Source: Hortaea werneckii (lineage: Eukaryota > Ascomycota > Dothideomycetes > Mycosphaerellales > Teratosphaeriaceae). Taken from it: DNA of 64,000 nucleotides. The notes beneath the pieces were generated by a model that saw only the letters and a list, made by a program, of their open reading frames with translations, was not told the DNA's origin and ran no database searches. This document shows positions 31,685 through 42,093 of this stretch, one piece after another (the first letter of the stretch is position 1; each line of letters starts with the position of its first letter). The DNA is taken from contig JBAOKB010000126.1 of assembly GCA_037044905.1 (NCBI GenBank), positions 372,001-436,000 on the forward strand, read 5' to 3'. A program made the position numbers and the translations under genes.

Positions 31685-33032
31685 AGCTCCCGCAAACCCA
31701 GGAGTAACCAGTGAAACGACCAGTCAACTGACGAAGCCTAAGTGCGCAGCCTACGGTGGTCGATCATAGTAGTATCGGATACTGAGAACGAAGCCTAACG
31801 GAGTAACGGTAATCCTGGATCATACGGAACACATCCAGTAGAGAAGATACAACCGAGAGTGGCCAAAGGTATCACACGTCACACTACGCAACGGCGTTTG
31901 TCGTTGGTATCCTCAGCAGCGGCCTTAGAGCAATATCCGTGGAATACGTTCCGAAGTCCTGGAAGTGGTCACGATCCGCGAGCGGACGCCCGCCTAGGTT
32001 GTCCCGGCATTGGAAATTAAACGGCCTTTATCCTCAGGGTATTGCCCAGGCGGCAGATCCACAGGCATTCCGGGCGTGTAAGTAGAATATCAAAAACAAC
32101 GCGAGCAAGCGTTCAAAGAGCACAATCATCTCTCTTCGAACTGCTTCCAAGCAACGCAGCAACAAAACAAGAACGGGAAAAATGAAGTATGTACCTGGCG
32201 GTCAAGTGATCCTCAAAGCTGCGGTCTGTCATCCTGGTCAAATGATCCGGGCAATCCAGCTTCAGGAAGAAGCAATAAGAAATCCGGCACGGTTAAAGTG
32301 ATGAGGAGAAAAAGGCAGAACAGGATAGGTAAGCAGCAAAGCAAACGCAATGGTCCGGCGTGCAATCCTGGGCTGATGTGGGCTGATGTGGGCTGTGAAT
32401 CCAAAATTTAGGGTCGGAGTGTATCTGTAGCGTTGGGCAGAAAGACAGCCAAAGGACGTTGGTTAGGTATGGAAGAGGAACAGAAGGTGGGCGAGGAGGG
32501 GGGAGTGCATTTCATATGGGAGCTGACGGGGTGCCAGCACACCGCACAGATCGCAGTAGTGCGGGGGGGAGGATGAGGTTGACAAGTGCGTCCGCTTTGA
32601 CTCACGGAACAGGGATGCGGCTTCGGCTGGGATGCACGCACGGCATGCCCTCGCTCCGACCCCGTTGCCATTCGTGGACGGGGATCGGCTGAATATCATC
32701 CTGTTTTAGCGCGTGACGAGACACGCACGTCGCGCATGACGTCCGCCTTCGTGAGACACTGACGACCAACCGACCTGACCGCCTGCAGGTCAGCGACACC
32801 TCTTCCACCTCGCCAGCCTGCGCTCGCTGCATGAGGCGCGCAGCATGTTGATGACGAGCGCCGACGGTACACGGGTCTAACGCGCGCGACGATGAGAATG
32901 CGACATCATCGCGCGGTAAGCGAAGAAGAAACAAGAAACAGCGCACTCTGATAATAATCTCGCGATAACACACGGCAGACACGGCTAATCTGACAGCCGT
33001 GTGTGTGGTTACCAGTCGCAAGCTCACCACTC

Positions 33033-33071
<39 letters not shown>

Positions 33072-34118
33072 GCCTGTCTGTAGCGAGGCGACCACGATAA
33101 CAACCGATAAGCACAGCCAGATGAACCTGCCCGCTCAGCACCGCCATACAACTTCATGCTACCAGCCCTAGGAGGTAGGGCCAGCAGATCCCCTTTTTGG
33201 CGAATGGCTTGGCGCTTCAGCGGCTCAATCTCGTGCCCCTTCCCGAGCTCCAGGTAGCACAATTTCGACTTGGGTAAGGATCAACAGGTCCGAACTAGGA
33301 AACACCCTGTGCAGCCAAACACTTTCACGCGAAGATCCGTCGATCAGAAGAACTCCTTTTTACGCAGAAACGACAACGCTTCCAACTACTGTGCGTCGCG
33401 ACCTCGGAAGTCAGAGCTCGATCGCTGTGCGGCTTGACCAGGTCAACTCTATCAGCGCTTTGTTACTTCGACTGCTCTGCCGTGTGTGAAGCTTATGCTG
33501 ACTCTCTTCATCTGGACTTGCAACAACAACAACAACAAGAATGCCAAAATGCCCAAGGAATGTCATCGCAGGGGCTCTGGTTGACTCGTACTCATTTCAA
33601 CTCACATTGTCAACTCTATTGTTATTAACATTCATCCGCACAGGCAATTTCTAATCTAATGTGCTGAGAAATCACAGTGTCAACAGCAGGACGCCTCGCC
33701 ATTGCCTCAGACTCGGCCGTCAATGACCACCCTCCAACCCCGCTCGAGATTCTCGTAACAACAGCGCAAAGTCAACCCTCCACAGACCTCCGTGCGGGCG
33801 AACAGGAAATGTCATCTTTTGGGTATCAACCACAACGGCCGTTGGGTGTATGCGGCCCTCGACTTCTCACCACAGACAGGCATACTCGTCACAACAGACT
33901 CCGAGCACCATGATCTCCCTCAGATTACGTCTCAAGGAAACTCGAGAAGGTTTCTAATGTCTAGGACGGCCCTGTTCAGTCCCGCCGAGTCTCGCCATCG
34001 AAGGGAAATGAGACGCGCGGACAGCCTGGATCGCCAACTTGGATGGCAGGAGACAAGGGGAAGCAAATGGCTCTCCGCATCCCGCCGCCCTGTCTTTCAA
34101 CTTTCACGCTGCCCCTCA
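31685..34118. other. Long gene-poor region upstream of the zinc-finger gene
   Basis: 2.4 kb with no supported gene; probably a long promoter/5' leader of the zinc-finger gene plus the 3' flank of the MFS gene. Contents: two copies of an 11-bp GGGCTGATGTG repeat near 32373-32395, a (TGA)13 microsatellite at 33033-33071, and short (CAA)n at about 33523-33537. Plus frames around 33434-33960 have codon content that could be coding, but no ATG-initiated or splice-supported model emerges. Confidence 0.4.
33033..33071. repeat. (TGA)13 microsatellite
   Basis: Thirteen perfect TGA units. On the opposite strand it would read as a His run in one frame, but no gene covers it. Confidence 0.95.
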
Positions 34119-36051
34119 TCACTTCCCCTCCTTCGCATCGCCTGTGAAGGCGTAATGAGACCTCTTGCGGATCGCTGCGCCCTTGTAGTAGAACACGTAT
34201 GGTATCGCGCAACAGGCCAGCGCAACGAAACCCAGCAGTGTGCTTGCCCACTGATAGTTGAGCGTGCGGTACATCTGCAATGTAAACAAGACTGACCCGG
34301 CACCGCAGAAGGAACGTAGGAAAGTCTTGGCGGCCAGCGCCGAGGCGGCTTGATGCTGATACGAGTCAACGAGGTAGTTGTTCGCGCTGTTGTAGAGGAA
34401 GATGAATCCGAAGCCGACCGGCCATCCTGCAAAGCAGGGTCCGGCCCAGTGGATGGTGGGATACGATGTCCAGGCGTAGGTACTGTGAGACAAGTCAGCA
34501 CGGGCAAAAAGACAGATTGGATGACATCTACTACTAACAATAATCCCACGGGTATAAACCAGCACGACCACATCATAGGAACAAGCCTTGCCTCCGCTGG
34601 TGGCTTCCCTTCGTGTTTCGCAACCATTTGGAGATAGTGCCTGTTGACGAACGGCGAGCACATCGCTGACATAATGACGCCAACTGCGAGGGGGATGAAC
34701 ATCAGGCCGGTCGATGAGGCAGTCCAGCCCTTGCCTTCCTGGTAGACCACCGGATACGCAATGAAGAACATGTAGAGCAGCGAGTATAACACGCTCATGT
34801 AGATGGAGATGAAGAGGACGATCGGCTCCATGAACAGCAGCTGGAAAGGCCGGACCAGGAACACGCGCAGCCGTTCACCCAGTGGTCGCTTGTCCAGGTC
34901 CATCTCCGTCACAAACTTGCTATCGCCAGTCTGCTTGCGGGACTTTTTAGCCCTCCTCGCCAGGATCGTCGGCGCATACGTCTCCGGGACCGTGAACGTG
35001 ATCAGGACGTAGCAGAAGCCCGAAAGGATCAGCTGCAGCCAGTACAGCCACCTCCAACCCAAAGCGTCGCCCGTGAAGCCACCGACGAGCGGTCCAATCG
35101 CGGGTCCGATAAAGGGCGCTGCAGAAAAACAAGCCATGGGGACGCCCCGTTCCTCGTTCCGCCACAGATCCGCCAGCGTCCCCCCGACCAAGGTCATCGG
35201 CGCCGCAAACGCAATCCCATCGATCAATCGACACACGATCAACGTCCCGATATTCTCCGCCACCGCACAGGGGATGATGAAGACCACCGCCACCAGCAAC
35301 GTGGACGCGTAGATGGGTCTGCGACCGCAGATCTCCGACAGCGGCGCGAACGCCATGGGCCCGACCCCGAACCCGATCACGAAGACCGTGATAGGCAGCA
35401 GACTGACTTCCTCGCCGACGCCGAAGGTCTCGCTGACGCCCGCCAGGTCCGCGGTGATGACCGCGCTGTTGAAGGCCACGGCGAAGCAGGTCAGGGCCAC
35501 GTTGGCGGTACACCACCATTTGAGGCTGCCGGGGAGTTTAGCCTTTCATCCGGGGAAATATGTATGCTCAGCGCACCCACCCAACCTTTGACAAATATCA
35601 AATGGGAGGGTGAGAGGGGAGACGGGGGAGACATGAAAACCTACGCTTTACTCCAATTCTTCGGGTTCTCCGGATCCCCCTCGACAAAAGTCACGAGTTC
35701 ATACTCCCTCTCCTTTCCCTCCTCCTCCTCCTCCCCCTCGTCCCCTCCTTTTTTCCTCCCTGTCGTCGTCGCCGTGCTCCGCACCCACTGCAGTCCCGAA
35801 GGCGTCTCGGTTAGGTACTCCCCCATGCGCGCTTGCTCCGAGAGTGTGCGGTACGGTAAGTGGACCGCGTCGAATTCATCTTCGATCGTAGGCTGGAAAC
35901 CGGACCCGGCTGCGTCTGTGCTCGACGATGATGAGGGGATCCGGGGGTACTTTTCGATGTCGAGGGGCGTACTGGGCGTCGATGATGAGGCGTTGCTGCT
36001 TGGAGGAGGCAGTTCGTTTGGGGCGGGGTGTGGAAGGTCTGGTATTGCCAT
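34119..36051 (-). CDS. MFS drug/polyamine-type exporter (DHA1)
   Basis: Plasma-membrane proton antiporter family. Exons 36051-35645, 35525-34539 and 34482-34119; introns of 119 nt (GTAGGT donor, CGGCAG end) and 56 nt (GTTAGT donor, CTGACTTGTCTCACAG end); phases agree, 585 residues. Junctions restore NPKNWSKALKWWCTANVAL and PVGLLFTYAWTSYPTIHW. Residues 1-135 are a Ser/Pro- and Glu-rich cytosolic tail ending in the GDPENPKNWS motif typical of DHA1 exporters. Twelve membrane helices follow, with RRPIYASTLL after TM2, GWRWLYWLQL near TM5-6 and a basic/acidic central loop. Substrate cannot be read from sequence; relatives export polyamines, azoles and other compounds. Confidence 0.93.
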
Positions 36052-36771
36052 CGTGGGACAATCCTGGTCTTTTGGAGGACCTTTATATCGTTCCTTGGGC
36101 GTGTCGTACGGGCGAAGAGACGAAGTTGGAAGCTGTGGCGTGGATTAATTGAAGAGGAAAGGTAGATGTGGAAAATGCCCAGAGGCTCAGTCGGTATTCT
36201 CACACCTGATAGGCATGGGTGTATATATATAAGATTACATGGAAGGGTAAGAGTAGGAAGCAATGTGTAGAGTCATCCCTACCTGCATCTCCCGGACCTA
36301 TATTTCCGCAGGCACGCCGCTCCAAGGCCGCAATGGCAAAGAACATCTCGAGGAGGAGGAAAGACGGGAAGTTTGCGGTTCCTACTATCGTGAGGGCGCT
36401 GGGATATATATCTAGATCGGGGACGGCAGCCAGCGACCCGCCAGATGTCCGAGCTGGGTCCGAGATACATCGCTTGCCGGCATCGCTGGCCAAGGACTGC
36501 ATCCACTGCCTAGTTCGTAAGACGAGTCCTTGAAGGACATCATATTGCATACTACCACTACCACACACAGTAGTAGAGGACCTGCAGACAAATAAAAAAT
36601 TGACACTTCCAATGCACTTGGGAGATATATGTCAGAAAGGTGATGGTATACCTCAGGCTATCAAAACACAACTTTCGCAGTGTCAAAAAAGGGTATCCCG
36701 GGCTAACCCAGCACCCAACTGACCGAAGGACAAGCACCCAGCATTTTCTTTTTGATTCATAGCCGAGACGC
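36052..36771. other. Intergenic region
   Basis: Promoter side of the MFS exporter gene and 3' side of the eL22 gene. No gene or clear motif recognised. Confidence 0.4.
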
Positions 36772-37391
36772 TTAGTCCTCCTCCTCCTCACCCTCGTCGC
36801 CAACGACGTTGAAGAACTTGAGGGTGTACTCGCCCTTGTTGGTGCTGACGACACGGAGCCAGTCACGGAGCTGCTGCTTCTTCAGGAACTTCTTGGTCAG
36901 GTACTTGAGGTAGCGGCCGGAGAACTCCTTGTGAGCGACGACTTCGATGCGGCCGTCGCCGAGGTTGGAGACATTGATGGTGTCGCCGAGGTTGCCGGTC
37001 AGGCCATCGACCTTGATGCGCTGCTGCAGGAAGGTGGCGAAGGCGGACGGGTCGAAGATGCGGTCCTGGGTCGGCTGGGTGGCGTTGATCACGAACTGTT
37101 GGAGACCCCCCGTCAGTATCTCACTCCTCCATCGGACTCGGCGACGTTTCCACCAAAGGCGGCTGAATGGGCTTGTGGAGGGCTTACCTTCTTGGTGATC
37201 TTCTGGTTCTTCTTAGGGCCACCCTTCAGGCCGCCACCGCCGGCGGTAGGTCTCTTCTACATGGCGGAAATCGTCTCAGTAAAACATCTCCAACCTACTG
37301 CGCAGGATGCCATGGTGGAGCGCAGACAAGCCAGTCAAGGCGTCGCGGCAGGCAGGCAGCAAAGCGAGATACGTACTGGTCCAGCAACCAT
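36772..37391 (-). CDS. rpl22: 60S ribosomal protein eL22
   Basis: Large-subunit ribosomal protein. Three exons: 37391-37377 (only five codons, MVAGP), 37256-37188 and 37095-36772; introns of 120 nt (GTACGT, ATGTAG) and 92 nt (GTAAGC, CAACAG), all phase 0; 135 residues. Family features: Lys/Gly-rich start KRPTAGGGGLKGGPKKNQK, then FVINATQPTQDRIFDPSAF, NLGDTINVSNLGDGRIEVV, FSGRYLKYLTKKFLKKQQLRDWL and VSTNKGEYTLKFF, with an acidic GDEGEEEED tail. The tiny first exon and 5'-placed introns are usual for fungal ribosomal protein genes and explain why the start is not visible as a long frame. High expression is expected. Confidence 0.96.
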
Positions 37392-38781
37392 TGTGTCGGT
37401 TGGTTTGTTGATATGGGTATAGTGGGTGATGGGAGTGAAGGAAGACGCAAAGAGATGGATATCCTACGTCTTGGAGGTTGAGTTCGCTCTGAAGATCTCC
37501 AATTCCAGAGTGGGCTGCGCGCGAAAAAGTTCGAGGCGGAATTGCCGTGCGTCGGAGCTGATGGTTATTCCGCGCCGATCGCATCTTCACATGATTGGTT
37601 CACTCGGTCCTCTCGTATGATTGGCTTGCTATGCTCTGGCTGACTAAGCCAAGGTGAGATGTCGACGTCGCGCGTTACAATTCAACTCCCAGACATTGTT
37701 GTGCGACTGTTTCCTACACTTTTTCTCTCGCGCTCAAGGGCTCATATGTCGCCGCTGCAAGCCAATCCTCAGGCGACGTCCTATTGAAGGAGAGAGGCAA
37801 AATATCGCTGATACTGATACCACCTACTGGCACTCCGTAACAGAACACCGTTGGAATCCGAGGAAAAGCTGAGACGTAGTGAGCTTCAGCACCAACGGGG
37901 CTTATGTTACAGCCAACCGCCTTCGCCGCTATCAAGCCTATGCGTCAAGTCCGAACAGGTTCAATGCTACATTCAAGTGGAAGTTTTTCCACTTCGTGCA
38001 AAATCCACATTCAATACCGCGGTACCCTGTCACCCTCTCCAGAACCATCAAGCCTTGTTTCGTAATGCACTCGTGGGCTGTCACAATTGTAACAACTCCA
38101 CCATATCCCCGGATAAGTGGACTCACTCGCACCGAGCATCCTTAGACCACCAGCTCTTGAAGCGCGTTTGGCGTCAGGATATGAAGCGCTTTTTCCAATC
38201 AAAAAGTCACCTTTGAGACAAGCCGCGCCTTCCCCGCTCCCTTCTAGCACAGATCGATGAGCTGATCTTGATTCCCACCATGTCGGATATGGTATGACGA
38301 TGATGCGCGAGGCGAGACAGCCTGTCAGTATCCTCTAGTCCAATCAAACCCGTGCAACTGTGACATGGTGGCACCGGGGACGACTGGTATAACTTCGCTC
38401 CTGGCGTCTGAACGCATCACCGAGGAACCTTTTCGGCGTCGCGGGATTTGACTGGCTGTGCGAATTGAAGGCATGGAAGGGTGAGAGTCAAGGCGTCTCT
38501 GTATACTCTGACTGTGATTTTCTCTAGGTGCAGTGGGTTCATCTTCATTGCTCTTTCACATACACAACGTTTTCTTGCTTCTTTTTCCTCTGCTTCTGCT
38601 TCGGTATACCTTGCCAAATCTTGGATTCACTTCTTCGTCGCTGGTCGACAATACCGCTCATTTTGTCTCATTCATTTCTAGTTTGTTTTTCGACAGTACA
38701 ATCTGGTCATTCCCTTCTAACGCCGGTCTTTTCCTTACCTGCTACCAATACGCAATACATTCCACAGGCCTGATCTGAATC
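37392..38781. other. Divergent intergenic region
   Basis: 1.39 kb between eL22 (-) and the papain-fold protein gene (+). Only short frames. The first few hundred bp should hold the ribosomal-protein promoter, but no specific element was identified by eye. Confidence 0.4.
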
Positions 38782-39612
38782 ATGATCCTCATATACAGCA
38801 GCGCACACGAACCAGCACCTCTCCTGGACAACCCACTCGTCGAACATAACCCTCACAATGAGATCCGACCTGTCTTCATGAAGATTCGCAAAGTCCGCGG
38901 CAAGACTGGCTGGTTCATCCGTCGATATGGACACTGGTTTGGAGGACCGAAAGATGACCCCGAAGCCGTAGGCCACCATGCCGTACAAGTGGGCGAGTAC
39001 GTTTACGAATTGACGAGGGAGGAAGGGCTGGTGGGACAGCGCTTGACAGGACCCCAGGTGTGGCCGAGTACGATTAAGCATGCTGTCGTAGGATGGACGG
39101 ACCTTTCGGATGTAGAGATGCAGGAGGCTTGTATGTCTCATCCACCCCCCTCTTTTCCTCCTGAGACAGATAGATTTGCTGTTGCAAAAGAAGCCAAGTA
39201 AGCTGACTTCCAAGTAGCATTACAATCTCAAACTTTCGTCCGAAGCCGAAACGGCGGACGCTACCACATCAAGACGAACAATTGCCAGCACTTCATCCGA
39301 GATCTACTCGAGCGTATCATCACCATCCCTCTTACTGACCTGGACGCCTCAACTCCCAGCAATGACAGCAGTAGCTGCTGCTCTTCAATCTCATCATCTT
39401 GCAATACGTCTGAAAAGAAGACGATTTCGATCCGGGATTCCTTCGAGATGGTAGCGACACCCGAACTACAACTACTGCGCCCGCCGGAACCGGCAAGGCT
39501 TCTAGATGAGAAATCGGTTATGCGGGAGACGGTTCTGCCGAAAGCCCCGGAGGTTGGGTGGCCGTTGGGAATGCACGCTGGCGTGCGAATAGCGGTGGCT
39601 CCCGTCTGCTGA
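38782..39612 (+). CDS. LRAT/PPPDE-like papain-fold hypothetical protein
   Basis: Exons 38782-39130 and 39218-39612, phase 1, 87-nt intron (GTATGT donor, GCTGACTT branch, AAGTAG end); 247 residues. The N-terminal half has GHHAVQVGEYVYELT (His65/66). The second exon supplies KTNNCQHFIRDLLERI with Cys139 and His141. A conserved His before a beta-strand-rich stretch, followed by an NC-x-HF box, is the circularly permuted papain fold (LRAT NCEHF; PPPDE NCNHF). This points to a thiol acyltransferase, hydrolase or deubiquitinase-like activity. The C-terminal 85 residues are Ser-rich and disordered. No signal peptide. The family call rests on the two motifs and spacing, and the precise subgroup is not resolved. 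Confidence 0.7.
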
Positions 39613-39894
39613 GATGGATTTTCTTCGATGGGAGGGAAGATTTTTTCGAAATTTCTTTTGTCGTGTATGGATTGCGGAGTCGTCGAACAATGGTTGCAAT
39701 GATTGATGAGCTCGCCACGTACGTCGGTCTTCAGCGAAGTATTGGAAAAAGGGCCGTTCCCGAGAGGAAATTAAATGTTATACCCAGATAGAAGCCATCA
39801 ACAACTTTCTAAATTTAAGATTCAAGCGGTGTGGCTTTCGTCCCAGATACCGCGTTTGTGCGAACGATGCTGCCCACCACGCAGTTCGGGCAGA

Positions 39895-41667
39895 TTAGTA
39901 TATGTATCTAAAGTCCCGCTTCTCCTTGTCCTATTGCATCCGAACGTTAGTTTCGCCCTCGCAATTTTGTCATATCCAATATAGTTTCGACTCACCGTCT
40001 TGTCAGAGAATGCCTCGCCTGGCTCATACTTCGCCCCTTCGTGATCTCTCTTCCGGTTTTCTCGGAAACACAAATACCCATACGCCAACACCGAGGCGAT
40101 CGCAACGCAGAGACATGCAAGTAAACCGCTGTATCCATGTGAGTATTTCGGCGCATCGTTATCCCGGAATACTTGCGGTCCAATAATCTGTTTTAACATT
40201 GTTAGCAACAAAATCTGGGATTGATTGCGAAGGAACTCTGTCCGGGGGAGGCCAGGTACGCACATTTCCAACACAGTAGCCTACAAAGTACACGGCGCCC
40301 ATTGAGACCTTCTTGCTGTGTCCAGAGGTATTCGACATGTAGAGTGTCTGGGCCATGCAGTAAGGACCCCAATAAGTGTAAAAGACATAGTAAGCTGCAA
40401 GTAGCCCATGCTGGTTGTATCGGGGCAGCTTCCACATCAGTACGGAGCAGACAATGGTCACACAGTTTGCGCCTGCGATAATCAGGCATCTGGCGTTCTT
40501 TAGCCTGCCTGCAGGCCATGCCATCATCCAGGCCCAGAGCGTGGCGATGATGCCCGTGGGAATTCCAAGGAGGGTCGTATTGAGCGTCGAATATCCTAAG
40601 CCGGAGACGATGATGGCCGAGAAGGTAATGATCCCACCATTGGGGATGTTCTGAGCAATGCTGAACACGAAGAGCAACCAGGTCCGGGGATCTTCCATAC
40701 ATTCCCGTACCTGGTTCCATTTGACATGGTTCTTCTCCTCTAGACCCGTGTTATTTCCCCGAATGCGCTGGAGGCATATGTACTTCTGACGATCGCTCAT
40801 GTACCAGCAAGTGGTAGGCGAGTCAGGGAGGAAGATCCATATAACGCCGGCCCAGAGTACGGAAAATCCGCCTAAGACGAGGAATAGAAGACGCCAGGAA
40901 GCGATTGAGGTGTGTGCGTGACCAATGCCGTAAGAGATGACACCTGTGAAGATCGAGGAGCCTTGAGATAAATAGCTTCCGACCAATCAGCTCTGTGTCG
41001 TATGATCGTCAAGGGAGGAGCCACTTACATTGCCGCTCTAATTGGCTGCTCTTCGTTCTTCCACCACATCACCGTCACAAGTGCGCATAGCGGGAAGATG
41101 AAAGCTTCTGCCATTCCCATGAGAAAGCGACATGTTGCCAGCCCAGCGAAGTTCTGGGCAGCGGCGGTGCACATCATCAGAGCGCCCCAACAGAAAGCTG
41201 TCACAGCGAATACTCGCGCTACGGGCAGCCTCTGTAAGATGTAACCCGCTGGATACTCGAATATCAAGTAGCCGAAGTAAAAGATGCTGTTTCTCTCGAT
41301 CAGCATCCAATCCTCATTCTCTTTCATGTAATACCGACCTGCCGACCCAACTATACTCGTTTTCCTTCAAATGCGTATCCGCTTTCATACCGTAGATAGC
41401 AGCATTGGAAATGACGACTTTGTCCACAGCAGCAATAATGACAGAGAACGTAAGTATGGGTAGGATTGCTAGGTCAATCTTCCACAGACATCTCCTGGCC
41501 TCTTTGTCACTGATTGGGAGGTCCTTGACACTTGGGTCTAGCTTTGCCAGGAAGCCAGCTGCCACATCTAGGTCCTGGCCAGATTCGATGCCGATCTCAT
41601 AGTCCTTGCCATTAGGCCCATCGCTGCAAGGCTGCTCGATGTTGCCTACTTGCTTTTCGACGGCCAT
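39895..41667 (-). CDS. Dal5-type MFS permease (anion:cation symporter family)
   Basis: Plasma-membrane uptake carrier for small organic anions (allantoate, ureidosuccinate, nicotinate and similar in relatives). Five exons: 41667-41339, 41286-41029, 40975-40264, 40187-39996 and 39930-39895; introns of 52, 53, 76 and 65 nt. All phases agree, 508 residues. Junctions restore ENEYSWVGSIFYFGYLIFEYP, PIRAAIYLSQGSSIF, GYCVGNIIGPQVF and FSDKTDKEKRDFRYIY at the C-terminus; this tail is characteristic of the family. Twelve helices; ARRCLWKIDLAILPIL and FLMGMAEAFIFP are family signatures. Its start is 426 bp from the 5-oxoprolinase start on the other strand, suggesting linked function. Substrate is inferred, not shown. 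Confidence 0.93.
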
Positions 41668-42093
41668 AGTGTTTCGAGTGCTCCGATTGCAGCGCCTGAG
41701 AGGATCGTGTGAGGCATGATCACAGAGAGCAACATATAGCTAACGCCCATCCACCCCGGGCATTGCATGCATGGCTTGCCCGCTGATAGCGAAGTCCCAC
41801 AGAGATGCAACGCCGCCTCGCCGCCTACGTCCTTGCCCGACCGAGCAGGTTCCCGCCATCGTTGCAGCTCATAGTCGGCCTTACCCAATCATACCACTTC
41901 GCCGATTTCGTTCTAATGGGCCTCACACCTTGTTATCTCGCGCAACGATGGGTCCTGGCCGACACGCCTACCACCGGGGCCGGCCTGTGGGCTCGATCGG
42001 CCAAACGAGCCCGACTCAGAGGTTTGCCGAAAAGCATGTTTATTGAGCCACTGTTTACCAACTCATTGTATGCATAGCAGCGCAACTACAGAT
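41668..42093. promoter_or_regulatory. Bidirectional promoter, permease and 5-oxoprolinase
   Basis: 426 bp between two divergent starts. It holds two HGATAR matches (TGATAG at 41784-41789 and, on the minus strand, AGATAA at 41933-41938). About one such match is expected by chance in this length, so nitrogen control by a GATA factor is only a hint. Confidence 0.5.

Noticed and set aside
33434..33960. Possible small gene upstream of the MFS 3' end
   Set aside because: The frames begin at non-ATG codons and no consistent exon joining was found.
29295..36051. Secondary-metabolite cluster formed by the monooxygenase, zinc-finger factor and exporter
   Set aside because: No core synthase is present, spacing is wide, and eL22 and other housekeeping genes adjoin.
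41784..41938. Two GATA-factor sites as proof of nitrogen control
   Set aside because: About one HGATAR match is expected by chance in 426 bp, so two are not significant alone.
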